A DNA stretch of 31,670 bases from Firmicutes bacterium UBA6132 (GCA_002435835.1 DIVM01000266.1:54132-85801); one strand, 5' to 3'; positions 1 through 8,182 are shown, counted from the stretch's first letter. Numbers and translations are program-made. The notes: generated from the sequence alone by a model not told the origin.

Positions 1-2
1 AT

Positions 3-56
3 GCATGTGAAGAAGTAGTAAATGTTGTAGAAAGTATAGTAATGAAAAATTCATAA
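3..56 (+). CDS. Possible C-terminal end of an upstream gene (partial)
   Basis: Frame 3 is open from the window edge to a TAA at 54-56 and reads ACEEVVNVVESIVMKNS. The other two forward frames stop within the first 20 bases. The composition is plausible for a protein tail, but 17 residues are too few to identify a family. It could be chance. Confidence 0.3.
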   Translation, partial: ACEEVVNVVESIVMKNS

Positions 57-107
57 AAGAAGTTCGTTATTTATTATACAAAAAATTTTTTTTTAACAAA
101 AAAACTA

Positions 108-136
108 TTGCATTTATTCGAATTCTTTGTTAAAAT
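108..136 (+). promoter_or_regulatory. Sigma-A promoter of rex, with possible Rex half-sites
   Basis: A -35 TTGCAT (108-113) and a -10 TAAAAT (131-136) are separated by 17 bp. The -10 lies about 20 bp before the start codon. TTAACAA (93-99) and TTGTTAA (127-133) resemble Rex half-sites, the second overlapping the -10. They are too far apart and in the wrong relative orientation for a canonical Rex operator, so autoregulation is only a possibility. Confidence 0.6.
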
Positions 137-156
137 ATACGCAGGAGGATGAATCT

Positions 157-798
157 ATGGATAAGAACGGAAAAATTTCACCTGCTGTAATTAGAAGATT
201 ACCAAAATATTACAGATATCTCGGTGAATTAATTAAATTAGGTATAACAAAAACATCATCAAGAGAATTAAGCGAAATGACAGGTTTTTCTGCATCGCAA
301 ATTCGTCAAGATTTAAACAACTTTGGTGGATTTGGTCAACAAGGTTTTGGTTATGAAGTAGAGCATTTACGTGTGGAAATAGCTAAAATATTAGGGCTTG
401 ACAAAAAATACAAACTAATAATTATAGGCGCTGGTAATATAGGTCAGGCAATTGCTAATTATACAGGTTTTTATGAGGCCGACTATGAAATTGTTGGATT
501 GTTTGATAAAAATCCAAAATTAATAGGTTTATCTATTAGAAATTCTGAAATTAAGGATATAGATGAATTAGAAGGTTTCTTAAATAAAGAACATGTTGAT
601 ATTGTTGTAATTTGTACTCCTAAAAATGTTAGTCAACAAATAGCGGAAAAAGTTGTATCTTGCGGCATAAAAGCAATATGGAATTTTGCGCCAAAAGATT
701 TAAATATGCCAGAAAGTGTTTATGTTGAAAATGTACATTTAAATGAAAGTTTATTTTCACTGACATATTATTATAATAATTTAAACAATAAAGAGTAA
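157..798 (+). CDS. rex: Redox-sensing transcriptional repressor Rex
   Basis: Rex senses the NADH/NAD+ ratio and represses fermentation and energy genes when NADH is low. The 213-residue product has the family's usual length. An N-terminal winged helix carries the recognition segment SASQIRQDLNNFG. A Rossmann domain follows with GAGNIGQAI as the dinucleotide-binding loop, and the C-terminal domain-swap helix lies around NESLFSLTYYYNN. The ATG at 157 is chosen because AGGAGG (143-148) lies 8 bp before it; a longer reading from the TTG at 127 would overlap the promoter. The gene stands alone between a promoter and a terminator. Any link to the nicotinate genes, for example through NADH balance, is inference. 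Confidence 0.95.
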   Translation: MDKNGKISPAVIRRLPKYYRYLGELIKLGITKTSSRELSEMTGFSASQIRQDLNNFGGFGQQGFGYEVEHLRVEIAKILGLDKKYKLIIIGAGNIGQAIANYTGFYEADYEIVGLFDKNPKLIGLSIRNSEIKDIDELEGFLNKEHVDIVVICTPKNVSQQIAEKVVSCGIKAIWNFAPKDLNMPESVYVENVHLNESLFSLTYYYNNLNNKE

Positions 799-804
799 TA
801 CTAT

Positions 805-831
805 AACAGAGTTGTTAACTCTGTTTTTTTA
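805..831 (+). terminator. Rho-independent terminator after rex
   Basis: The stem ACAGAGTT / AACTCTGT (806-813 with 817-824) has a GTT loop and is followed by a run of seven T, starting 7 bp after the rex stop. Confidence 0.85.
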
Positions 832-840
832 TTTGAAAAA

Positions 841-871
841 ATCCCCTTAGCTATCGCTCAGGATGACATGC
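841..871. repeat. REP-like fragment (TCATCCTGAGCG... type)
   Basis: Read on the minus strand, this stretch begins TGTCATCCTGAGCGATAGC and continues AAGGGGAT. It resembles the widespread intergenic TCATCCTGAGCG(A)AGCGAAGGAT repeat found in many bacterial genomes. Only one copy is in the window, so repetition cannot be shown here. Confidence 0.4.
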
Positions 872-1079
872 CACAGAAATTTAACATATTGATCAATAAC
901 TATAATGTAATGCAATTTTATATTTTTTTATTGCATGCTTTTGTTACGATTTATTAATATGTTATTTAATTAAAATTAAATAATTTAATTTTAAATTAAT
1001 TTAAGGATGTTGTAAAATACTTATCTGAGCTAAAATCGCGGATATTAACAAATGGTAATAGAAAAATCACAAATAAAAG

Positions 1080-1107
1080 TTGTAAAGCATTTAAAATTTG
1101 TTATAAT
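1080..1107 (+). promoter_or_regulatory. Sigma-A promoter of gdhA
   Basis: TTGTAA (1080-1085), a 16-bp spacer and a perfect TATAAT (1102-1107) lie about 50 bp before the gdhA start. The expected start site is near 1114, leaving a short leader with GGAGG at 1145-1149. Confidence 0.65.
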
Positions 1108-1156
1108 TAAATCGTGAATTACAACTTAATATTCTAAAATTCCTGGAGGATTAATA

Positions 1157-2500
1157 ATGAACGCTTATATCGAAAGAGTAATTGAGCAAGTTAGAAAAAA
1201 ATATGTAAATGAACCAGAATTCATACAAACAGTAGAAGAGGTCTTAATTTCTTTAGATCCAGTTATTGAACAACATCCTGAATATGAAAAAAATGCTATA
1301 TTAGAAAGAATGGTTGAACCAGATAGATCAATATCATTCAGAGTTACTTGGGTTGATGATCAAGGTAAAGTACAAGTTAATACCGGTTATAGGGTACAAT
1401 TTAATAGTGCAATAGGACCATATAAAGGTGGACTTAGATTTAGTCCTTCAGTATATTTAGGTGAAATGAAATTCTTAGGTTTTGAACAAACATTTAAAGA
1501 TTCATTAACTGGACTTCCTATAGGTGGAGGAAAAGGTGGTTCTGATTTTGACCCTAGAGGAAAATCAGATGCAGAAGTTATGCGTTTTTGCCAAGCTTTT
1601 ATGACAGAATTATATAGATTTATAGGACCAGATACTGATGTTCCAGCTGGAGACTTAGGTGTAGGTGGAAGAGAAATTGGTTACTTATTTGGACAATACA
1701 AAAGAATTAAAGGAAACTATGAAAATGGCGTGTTAACAGGTAAAGCATTACCATTTGGTGGTTCTTTAGCAAGAACTGAAGCAACTGGATATGGTGCAGT
1801 TTATTTTGCAAATGAAGTATTCAAACACTTCAATGAAGAAGTAGCTGGAAAAACTTTTGCAGTATCAGGATTCGGTAATGTAAGCTGGGGAGCAGTTGAA
1901 AAAATAAATCAATTAGGCGGTAAAGTTGTAACAATTTCTGGACCAGATGGTTACATATATGATGAAGATGGTATTAAAGGTGAGAAAATAGATTATATGT
2001 TAGAAATGAGAGCATCAGGAAGGGACAAAGTTCAAGATTATGCTGATAAATTCAGTGTACCTTTCTTCGCTGGTAAAAAACCATGGGAAGTTAAAGCTGA
2101 TGTTTATATGCCTTGTGCTACTCAAAATGATGTTAATATGGATGAAGCTAAAAAAATCGTAGCAAGCGGCGCTAAATATTATATCGAAGTTGCTAATATG
2201 CCTACAACTAATGATGCTTTAGTATTTTTACAAGAAAGCGGCCTTGTTGTAGCACCTTCTAAAGCTGTTAATGCTGGTGGTGTTGCTACATCAGCATTAG
2301 AAATGAGCCAAAATTCTATGAGATATTCATGGTCATTTGAAGAAGTTGATGCAAAACTTCAAGAAATTATGAAAAATATACACAATAATTCAATGAAAGC
2401 AGCTGAAGAAGCTGGATTGGGATACAATTTAGTTGCTGGTGCTAACTTAGCTGGATTCAAAAAAGTTGCAGATGCTATGTTAGGTCAAGGTTTATACTAA
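1157..2500 (+). CDS. gdhA: Glutamate dehydrogenase, hexameric 50-kDa type
   Basis: It catalyses the reversible oxidative deamination of glutamate to 2-oxoglutarate and ammonia. At 447 residues it matches the family length. The substrate-binding region contains KGGLRF, the family motif PIGGGKGGSDFDPRGKSD with its catalytic lysine, and DVPAGDLGVGGREIGY. The coenzyme domain begins at about residue 235 with FAVSGFGNVSWGA. Similarity in style to the Clostridium symbiosum enzyme suggests fermentative amino-acid use, but NAD versus NADP specificity cannot be settled by eye. GGAGG lies 7 bp before the ATG. It has its own promoter and terminator and is probably not part of the nicotinate regulon, although nicotinate fermentation releases the ammonia it could assimilate. 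Confidence 0.95.
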   Translation: MNAYIERVIEQVRKKYVNEPEFIQTVEEVLISLDPVIEQHPEYEKNAILERMVEPDRSISFRVTWVDDQGKVQVNTGYRVQFNSAIGPYKGGLRFSPSVYLGEMKFLGFEQTFKDSLTGLPIGGGKGGSDFDPRGKSDAEVMRFCQAFMTELYRFIGPDTDVPAGDLGVGGREIGYLFGQYKRIKGNYENGVLTGKALPFGGSLARTEATGYGAVYFANEVFKHFNEEVAGKTFAVSGFGNVSWGAVEKINQLGGKVVTISGPDGYIYDEDGIKGEKIDYMLEMRASGRDKVQDYADKFSVPFFAGKKPWEVKADVYMPCATQNDVNMDEAKKIVASGAKYYIEVANMPTTNDALVFLQESGLVVAPSKAVNAGGVATSALEMSQNSMRYSWSFEEVDAKLQEIMKNIHNNSMKAAEEAGLGYNLVAGANLAGFKKVADAMLGQGLY

Positions 2501-2510
2501 AATATAAAAA

Positions 2511-2547
2511 TATTTCCGCTTGAAGTTTAACTTCAAGCGGATTTTTA
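2511..2547 (+). terminator. Rho-independent terminator after gdhA
   Basis: A perfect 12-bp stem, TCCGCTTGAAGT (2515-2526) with ACTTCAAGCGGA (2530-2541), has a TTA loop and is followed by a T-run. It begins about 15 bp after the gdhA stop. Confidence 0.92.
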
Positions 2548-2959
2548 AATTAAAAATATAATCTTATTGATTTACCTACTTAACATAGAATCTCAACAGT
2601 TTACAGTATAAATAAATTTTACATAGTATATTAGTCATTGGGTTTTTGAAAATGCAACTTGCCGAATTCAAGTTAATAAACAGCAATAAATAGTAAAAAT
2701 TCTTTGTGGTAAGATAACAAAAAACTTTCAAATAATCCATAATATGATATAATAAAATATTATATATAGAGCTTTTAAAGTTCTTTAATTTAGGGTTGAT
2801 ATACATAGCTATTGATATTATATATACATTATTAAAATAAATTATTTTTATAATAAAAATAGTTATTATGTACATATTTATAATATTATTTAAATGTTAA
2901 CTTTTAATCTAAAGTTTTTTAGAAATATAAAGATGTCATAAGGAGGCGGTTTTCTTACC
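2548..2959 (+). other. Intergenic region before the sigma-54 regulator (412 bp)
   Basis: The region is very AT-rich. The 99-codon minus-strand open frame here (2576-2875) is low-complexity and has no recognisable domain, so it is not called. The only support seen is a candidate promoter at 2726-2753 and the regulator's ribosome binding site at 2941-2946. No -24/-12 promoter is seen here. Confidence 0.5.
2726..2753 (+). promoter_or_regulatory. Candidate sigma-A promoter of the sigma-54 regulator gene
   Basis: TTTCAA (2726-2731), a 16-bp spacer and TATAAT (2748-2753) are present, with an extended -10 TG at 2745-2746. The start site would be near 2760, giving a leader of about 200 nt. In such AT-rich DNA this match could be accidental. 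Confidence 0.4.
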
Positions 2960-4528
2960 ATGTATAAAATACTTTTAAATGCACTTCCTATTGTAGCGAT
3001 GGTTACTGCAGGATTTGCAACTCTTACAGATAAGCATGGAAATCGAATAAAGACAGTTGATGCATTTGGAAAAGAGGTAGAAGATTTAAAAGGAGTTTAC
3101 TATGACCTAGCCAAACAAGCGATAGACAAAAATGAGGCTATTTATGGTATGTCATATATAGAGCCAGGAGCTGAGTCTTGGTGTATTCCATTAGGAGATT
3201 ATACTATATGTTGTAGCAATGTTGAACGTATAAGATATAGCAATAATTTAAAAAAATCACTTATTAATGCTTTACCTTTTATTGCAAGAGTTGCTGGAGG
3301 AGAAGCAGTGGTATTTGATCAAGAGGGTAAACGTATTGCTTCTGTCAACTCAAATGGAGAAGTAAGTGAGAAATTTTTAGGTATAGTTAGTAATGATGCT
3401 TATGAAGCTATGAAAAAGCAAAAACCAATAATAGGAGAATCGAACTACGTTTCTGGTGCAAAGGCTGTTAGAATACCAATTGATTATAATTTTGGGTTTG
3501 GATTTAATAATGAAGATCATACCCGTAGTAATCAAAAGATGCTTAAAGAAATCAAAAAATATCAAAATGTTAGGTATAATTTTTCTGATATAATAGGAAG
3601 AAGCAACGAAATGCAAATGGCAAAAAAAATTGCACATATTGCAGCAAAATCAAGTTCTAATGTGATAATTTTAGGTGAGACAGGCACTGGCAAAGAGATG
3701 TTTGCTCAAGCGATTCACAGTGATAGTGATAGATATGATAAACCATTTATACCAATAAATTGTGCAGCGATTCCAGAAAACCTTATGGAAAGCAATTTTT
3801 TTGGATATGAAGAAGGATCATTTACTGGTGCTAAAAAAGGCGGTTCATCAGGCGCGTTTGAACAAGCTAATGGAGGAACAGTTTTTTTAGATGAAATAAG
3901 TGAAATGCATTTAGACCTGCAATCAAAAATATTAAGGGTGCTTCAAGAAAGGGAAGTAACAAGAATAGGAAGCAATAAACCAATAAAGTTAGATATTAGG
4001 GTAATTTCTGCTTCAAATAAGGATTTTGATAAGTTGATAAAAGAAGGGAAGTTTAGGCAGGACTTATATTACAGACTAAATGTATTGGATATTCAACTTC
4101 CATCATTAAGATATATTAAAGAAGATATACCTCTTATTGTAGAATTAGGTATTAAAAAAATGAATCGTATTTTTGGAAAATTTGTAGAAGGAATTGATGA
4201 AAATGCGATGAATATTATTGTAAAATACAATTGGCCTGGTAATGTAAGAGAACTTATGAACTGTTTAGAGAAAGTCTTTAACTTAATAGGTATTGAGAGG
4301 ATAATAAGGGAAGCACATTTACCAAGAAATATACGAGACAAAATTAAGGTGGATGAAATAAATGAAAATGGCCTTGATGAAATACTTCAGGGTTATGAAA
4401 AAGAAATTATTGAAAAGGCTCTAGGGTTAAACAATGGAGTGAAATCTAAAACAGCAGATTATTTGAAAATAAGCACAACTACTCTTTGGAGGAAAATAAA
4501 TCAATATAACTTAGAAAATATTAATTAA
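2960..4528 (+). CDS. Sigma-54-dependent activator with duplicated N-terminal sensor domain; probable nicotinate-cluster regulator
   Basis: This is a bacterial enhancer-binding protein that would activate RNA polymerase-sigma-54 by ATP hydrolysis. The AAA+ domain spans about residues 209-440, with Walker A GETGTGKE (239-246), a GSFTGA loop (286-291) for sigma-54 contact, and Walker B around FLDE (309-312). A Fis-type helix-turn-helix closes the protein (about 487-518). Residues 5-86 and 101-182 are two diverged copies of one module, beginning LLNALP and LINALP, each with a DKHGNRI/DQEGKRI strand and an IYGMS/IIGES element. It is not a response-regulator receiver, and I do not recognise the family. 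AGGAGG is 13 bp before the ATG, which is unusually far, but no nearer in-frame start exists. Its gene abuts two -24/-12 promoter modules serving the ndh and hgd operons, so it is very likely their activator. Confidence 0.9.
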   Translation: MYKILLNALPIVAMVTAGFATLTDKHGNRIKTVDAFGKEVEDLKGVYYDLAKQAIDKNEAIYGMSYIEPGAESWCIPLGDYTICCSNVERIRYSNNLKKSLINALPFIARVAGGEAVVFDQEGKRIASVNSNGEVSEKFLGIVSNDAYEAMKKQKPIIGESNYVSGAKAVRIPIDYNFGFGFNNEDHTRSNQKMLKEIKKYQNVRYNFSDIIGRSNEMQMAKKIAHIAAKSSSNVIILGETGTGKEMFAQAIHSDSDRYDKPFIPINCAAIPENLMESNFFGYEEGSFTGAKKGGSSGAFEQANGGTVFLDEISEMHLDLQSKILRVLQEREVTRIGSNKPIKLDIRVISASNKDFDKLIKEGKFRQDLYYRLNVLDIQLPSLRYIKEDIPLIVELGIKKMNRIFGKFVEGIDENAMNIIVKYNWPGNVRELMNCLEKVFNLIGIERIIREAHLPRNIRDKIKVDEINENGLDEILQGYEKEIIEKALGLNNGVKSKTADYLKISTTTLWRKINQYNLENIN

Positions 4529-4530
4529 TG

Positions 4531-4544
4531 TTTCAATGATGAAA
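4531..4544 (+). promoter_or_regulatory. Candidate activator site A1 (TTTCA-N4-TGAAA)
   Basis: TTTCAATGATGAAA is a palindrome 2 bp after the regulator's stop codon, about 220 bp before the -24 element. The same motif recurs at 4616 and at 10508 before the second sigma-54 promoter. Confidence 0.55.
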
Positions 4545-4551
4545 TATATGG

Positions 4552-4565
4552 TTGCAAATTTGAAA
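4552..4565 (+). promoter_or_regulatory. Candidate activator site A2
   Basis: TTGCAAATTTGAAA matches the TTTCA-N4-TGAAA motif with one change. Its centre is 21 bp (two helical turns) from that of site A1, so both would face the same side of the DNA. Confidence 0.5.
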
Positions 4566-4615
4566 CGATAAATTTCTTTAAAGTAACAATAAAGATTTTA
4601 AATAACTAAAAAACA

Positions 4616-4629
4616 TTTCAATTTTGAAA
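4616..4629 (+). promoter_or_regulatory. Candidate activator site A3
   Basis: TTTCAATTTTGAAA is a perfect TTTCA-N4-TGAAA copy. It is centred 64 bp downstream of site A2 and about 140 bp upstream of the -24 element, a normal enhancer distance for sigma-54 activators. Confidence 0.55.
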
Positions 4630-4640
4630 AGTTTTAAATG

Positions 4641-4688
4641 AAAAAAAGACGTAGAAATTTTCAATGAAAGTTTTTGCGTTTTTTTGTT
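4641..4688 (+). terminator. Probable terminator of the regulator gene
   Basis: A 13-bp stem, ACGTAGAAATTTT (4649-4661) with AAAGTTTTTGCGT (4667-4679), uses three G-U pairs, has a CAATG loop and is followed by a T-rich tract. It lies between the activator sites and the -24/-12 promoter, separating the regulator from the ndh transcript. Confidence 0.6.
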
Positions 4689-4760
4689 TGTCGAATATTA
4701 TCTATGCATTTTAGATGGAATTTAGTATTATAAATATTTTTTTAAAATTTAAACAAAAAT

Positions 4761-4775
4761 TGGCAGGGATTTTGC
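4761..4775 (+). promoter_or_regulatory. Sigma-54 (-24/-12) promoter of the ndh operon
   Basis: TGGCAGGGATTTTGC has the invariant GG (4762-4763) and GC (4774-4775) exactly 12 bp apart, as in consensus TGGCAC-N5-TTGC. Transcription would start near 4787, about 727 bp before ndhF. The 45 bp from 4759 agree at 37 positions with the segment from 10581. Confidence 0.8.
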
Positions 4776-4789
4776 TACTAATATAAATA

Positions 4790-5513
4790 AGTATTTACTT
4801 AAATCCATTTTAGTATAAAATTTGTGAAGATGTTATCATTTTGTTCTCTATTTCTGGTTATGTAGATATCAGCAGAAGATTTGTAGGGAATTACATTTCA
4901 TTATTAATAGGATTGGTAAATATAAAATGAGAAATAATGTTTGCTTAAATATTTACTTGAGATAAAATGATCTATTAAATAAATAATTTTTAAATTTTTA
5001 GAAAAGGGTAATAGTAATTCAATTTAAATTTAATAGATTCATAAAATCGTTACCATGCTATAAGGAAACAAGGGAAATATTATAGCAACAACCAATCTAT
5101 CAATAATTTAATGAAGGAGGTTAATCTAATACAACACAACTTGGATGTTTTAATCAATTTATTATCTTCGTAAGAGGGTAATGAAATGAATTATGCAAAT
5201 AAAGCCATAAAAGTATCAGTGATTTCAAAGGATGTAGTATGATATTTTTGGGGGGATAAAATAGTTGCATTGATAGGTGATGCGTTTTTAATTGTATGAG
5301 ATAAAAATATAAATGTTATAGCCATTATTGCGTGGGTTGCTGCTGGATTTTGGTTATATTTCATTACGCAATAATTTTTACATCTTAGCAGTTACAAATA
5401 TGGTTACAATATTAATATTTGCGTAAAATTTAAGCAAGTTATTTGATAATATTGTAAATAGGATATACAATAATTTTTTAAGTAGACAAGAAGTTTTAAA
5501 GGAAGGAAAAATT
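4790..5513 (+). other. Long leader between the sigma-54 promoter and ndhF (about 725 bp)
   Basis: No intact gene is seen. There is a good GGAGG at 5116-5120 with no proper start after it, only ATA then a short open run ending in TAA near 5171. A broken membrane-protein frame follows at 5186-5426. The rest is AT-rich and featureless. I saw no internal terminator hairpin, so read-through from 4787 into ndhF is plausible. Confidence 0.5.
5186..5426 (+). pseudogene. Remnant of a small membrane-protein gene (two TGA codons, one frameshift)
   Basis: After a GAGGG ribosome-binding-like site, an ATG at 5186 opens a frame interrupted by TGA at 5240-5242 and 5297-5299 and ending at TAA 5372-5374. Between the stops it reads like a membrane protein (for example AIIAWVAAGFWLYFI). 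Shifting frame near 5370 continues hydrophobically as NFYILAVTNMVTILIFA to a TAA at 5424-5426. This looks like a decayed protein of about 80 residues, possibly the small subunit of a transporter lost from this operon. No family is recognised, and the identification is tentative. Confidence 0.4.
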
Positions 5514-6404
5514 ATGAAAAAATTTGATTATTTTTCACAAAAAACAGTTTCAGAAACATTAGAAATTTTAGCGAAAGCAAACAATAATTCATATATTATC
5601 GCAGGTGGAACTGATATTGTTTTAGACATTAATAAAGGCCATATACAACCTGAGAGCATTGTTAATATAAATAAAATCTCGGAATTAAAATATGTTAAAA
5701 GAGAAAATGGACTAATAAAAATAGGATCAACAATGACTTTTAGCGAAATAGAACAAAGCGAGTTGCTTAATAACAAAGCTAAAGCATTAGTAACTGCTTG
5801 TAGTGAAGTTGGTTCTACTCAAATAAGAAACTTAGGTACTGTTGGAGGAAATATTGTAAATTCATCTTCAGCAGCTGACTCTGTAGCAGCATTTATAATT
5901 TTAGATGCAACTGTAGTATTAAAAAGTAAAAATGAAGTTAGAGAAATGAAGCTAGCGGATTTTTATGAAGGCGGAAAAGCAAAAATAAGAAAAGATGAAC
6001 TTTTAACAGAAATTTATTTTGATGAGCCAAGTGAAAACGCAGCAACAGCATTTACTAAATTAGGAAGAAGAAAAGCATTAGCTATTGTTGTTATGAGTAT
6101 GGGAGCATTAATAGAAAAAGATGAATTTAATAAATGTATTAAAGCACATTTTGTTTTAGGCGCTGTATCAAGACATCCAATTAGAGTACCTGAAATTGAA
6201 AAATTATTAATAGGGCAAGTAATAAATAAAGATAATCTGTTTGGCTTATTAGAACCTATGTCAACTAACATTTATAACTCAATTGTTGAAAGTAACCCAG
6301 GATCACAACGTAGGTTAAACAGTGCAAAATATAAAAGCAAGAGTATAAAAGGTATAGCTAGTACAACTTTTGAAAGCATCCTTGCAGATTTAGAAATTAA
6401 ATAA
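5514..6404 (+). CDS. ndhF: Nicotinate dehydrogenase, FAD subunit
   Basis: This is the FAD-binding subunit of the molybdenum hydroxylase that converts nicotinate to 6-hydroxynicotinate, passing electrons from the iron-sulfur subunit to NADP+. The 296 residues match the xanthine-dehydrogenase FAD-subunit family (CoxM/CutM type). The two flavin loops are visible as IIAGGTDIVLD (about 29-39) and TVGGNIVNSSSAAD (about 107-120). It is the first gene of ndhFSLM and lies about 730 bp downstream of the -24/-12 promoter. An AGGAAGGA ribosome binding site precedes the ATG. The family alone would allow other substrates such as xanthine or purines. The substrate call rests on the split LM subunits and on the complete downstream pathway. 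Confidence 0.93.
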   Translation: MKKFDYFSQKTVSETLEILAKANNNSYIIAGGTDIVLDINKGHIQPESIVNINKISELKYVKRENGLIKIGSTMTFSEIEQSELLNNKAKALVTACSEVGSTQIRNLGTVGGNIVNSSSAADSVAAFIILDATVVLKSKNEVREMKLADFYEGGKAKIRKDELLTEIYFDEPSENAATAFTKLGRRKALAIVVMSMGALIEKDEFNKCIKAHFVLGAVSRHPIRVPEIEKLLIGQVINKDNLFGLLEPMSTNIYNSIVESNPGSQRRLNSAKYKSKSIKGIASTTFESILADLEIK

Positions 6405-6426
6405 TATAAGTGGGAGGCTAAAATAA

Positions 6427-6891
6427 ATGAGCAAAGTAAAAATAAAGTTAAATTTAAATTATGAAGATATAGTTGTTGAAGTTGAAGCTAATAAAAGATT
6501 AGTGGATATGCTAAGAGAAGAGTGTAAAATGAAAAGCGTTAAAGAAGGATGCGGAGAAGGTGAATGTGGTGCATGTACAGTTATAGTTGATGGTAACGCT
6601 GTAACTTCATGTTCAGTTTTAGCACCTCAAGTAGATGGAAGTAGTATTATTACTTTAGAAGGACTTTCTAAAAACGGAGAATTAGATAAATTACAGACAA
6701 GTTTTATCGAAGCTGGAGCAATTCAATGTGGTTTTTGTACTCCTGGTATGATTCTTTCTGCAAAAGCTCTGCTTATGAAAAATCCAAATCCTACAAAGGA
6801 TGAAATAAAAAGAGCTATGGCTGGTAATTTGTGCAGATGTACTGGTTACAAAAAAATAATTGATGCAGTTGAAATAGCTAGGGATAAATAA
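6427..6891 (+). CDS. ndhS: Nicotinate dehydrogenase, [2Fe-2S] small subunit
   Basis: This 154-residue subunit carries two [2Fe-2S] clusters that relay electrons from the molybdenum centre to FAD. The plant-ferredoxin-like cluster has C42, C47, C50 and C62. The second cluster has C101, C104, C136 and C138 (CGFC...CRC), the canonical arrangement of the family. A GGGAGG site precedes the start, 22 bp after ndhF. The spacing, order and strand support co-transcription with ndhF and ndhL. Confidence 0.95.
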   Translation: MSKVKIKLNLNYEDIVVEVEANKRLVDMLREECKMKSVKEGCGEGECGACTVIVDGNAVTSCSVLAPQVDGSSIITLEGLSKNGELDKLQTSFIEAGAIQCGFCTPGMILSAKALLMKNPNPTKDEIKRAMAGNLCRCTGYKKIIDAVEIARDK

Positions 6892-6922
6892 GGTAAGTAG
6901 ATATTTGAATGGAGGAATTTAG

Positions 6923-8182
6923 ATGGTTGATTTTAATATAATAGGCAAAAGCGTCGAGAAAAAAGACGTATTAAGTAAAGCATTGGGTCAAGCTGTATTT
7001 TCAGCTGATATCGAAATGGATAACATGCTTTATGGTGCAGTAAAAAGAAGTGAAGTTGCTTCAGCTATATTAAAAAATATAGACACTAGCAAAGCAAAAG
7101 CATTGCCAGGAGTAGTTTCAGTATTGACATATAAAGATATTCTTGGTGGAAACAGAGTAGGTATTATTATAAAGGATGAACCCGTATTAGTAGATGATAA
7201 TATAAGAAGAATTGGCGATGCGTTAGCAATAGTTGCTGCGGAAACTAAAGAAATCGCTGAAGAAGCTTTAAATTTAATAGAAGTAGAATATGAAGAATTA
7301 AAACCTGTTTTTAGTATTGAAGAAGCGTTAAAAGAAGATTCTCATAAAGTTCATGGAACTACAAACATACTTCAAAAAAAGCAATTAATAAAAGGTGATG
7401 TTAATAAAGCTTTTGAAGAGTGTGATGTAATCATAGAAAGTACATACAAAACAGGTTATTATGCACATATGTTTATTGAACCTGAAGCAGGTGTTGCAAA
7501 ATACGAAAATGGAATAATGAGTATATGGTGTTCTACTCAAAATACACATTTTGACAGGGGAGAAGTTGCCAGAATGTTGAAAATGCCTCAAAATAAAGTA
7601 AGAGTTATTCAAGCTGTTACTGGTGGAGGATTCGGAGGAAAACTTGATATTGCAGTACAATGTCATGCAGCATTATTAGCATTGCATACAAATGGAAGAC
7701 CTGTGAAATTTGTTAGAGACAGAGAAGAATCCATGGCTGTTTCATCAAAGAGACATCCTATGGAAATTCAAATTAAAACTGGTGCTAAAAAGGATGGAAC
7801 TATACTTGCATTAGAAGCTGATATAAAATCAGATACTGGTGCATATGCATCATACGGTCCAGCTGTAATTACAAGAGCTATGACTCATTTAACTGGTCCC
7901 TATGAAGTGCCAAATGTTAAGGTTGATGCTACATTTGTATATACTAATAACCCAATGGCTGGAGCTTTTAGAGGTTTTGGTGTACCGCAGGTATCAATTG
8001 CTCATGAAGGACAAATGGATTTGCTTGCTGAGAAATTAGGCATAACTCCAGTAGAAATTAGAATTAAAAATGCTTTAAGAGTTGGAAGCTATGGACCAAC
8101 AAATCAAAAGTTATTAGATAGTGTGGGCATAGTTGAAACAATTGAAAAAGCTGTAGAAAAAGCTAAAGAAGTTATTTTTTAA
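6923..8182 (+). CDS. ndhL: Nicotinate dehydrogenase, large molybdopterin subunit (N-terminal part of the Mo protein)
   Basis: The product (419 residues) corresponds to the N-terminal half of the xanthine-dehydrogenase molybdopterin chain. It has the aldehyde-oxidase a/b hammerhead domain at about 20-130, the cofactor-binding loop GGGFGGK at 234-240, and AFRGFG at about 348-353. It stops where single-chain relatives continue, and the remainder is encoded by the next gene. This division of the molybdopterin protein into L and M chains is the recorded peculiarity of the E. barkeri enzyme, which also carries non-selenocysteine selenium. The stop is followed 16 bp later by the ndhM start with its own GAGAGGTG site, so this is a real gene boundary rather than a frameshift. 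Confidence 0.93.
   Translation: MVDFNIIGKSVEKKDVLSKALGQAVFSADIEMDNMLYGAVKRSEVASAILKNIDTSKAKALPGVVSVLTYKDILGGNRVGIIIKDEPVLVDDNIRRIGDALAIVAAETKEIAEEALNLIEVEYEELKPVFSIEEALKEDSHKVHGTTNILQKKQLIKGDVNKAFEECDVIIESTYKTGYYAHMFIEPEAGVAKYENGIMSIWCSTQNTHFDRGEVARMLKMPQNKVRVIQAVTGGGFGGKLDIAVQCHAALLALHTNGRPVKFVRDREESMAVSSKRHPMEIQIKTGAKKDGTILALEADIKSDTGAYASYGPAVITRAMTHLTGPYEVPNVKVDATFVYTNNPMAGAFRGFGVPQVSIAHEGQMDLLAEKLGITPVEIRIKNALRVGSYGPTNQKLLDSVGIVETIEKAVEKAKEVIF

Larger units (their letters stand above)
832..1156 (+). other. Intergenic region between rex and gdhA (325 bp)
   Basis: No gene is seen. It holds a REP-like fragment at about 841-871, an AT-rich inverted repeat at about 960-1005 (TTTAATT/AATTAAA arms), and the gdhA promoter at 1080-1107. 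The rest is AT-rich spacer. Confidence 0.6.

Noticed and set aside
93..133. Canonical Rex operator before rex
   Set aside because: TTAACAA and TTGTTAA are present, but in the reverse order and 27 bp apart, unlike the compact palindromic operator.
2576..2875. Minus-strand 99-codon frame
   Set aside because: It is AT-rich, low in complexity and without a ribosome binding site or domain. It is likely a chance open frame.
5186..5374. In-frame TGA codons as selenocysteine in a selenium-using organism
   Set aside because: Two TGA codons in a 62-codon frame, both at positions that suit tryptophan, and a frameshift at the end point to decay. No convincing SECIS hairpin was seen just after either TGA.
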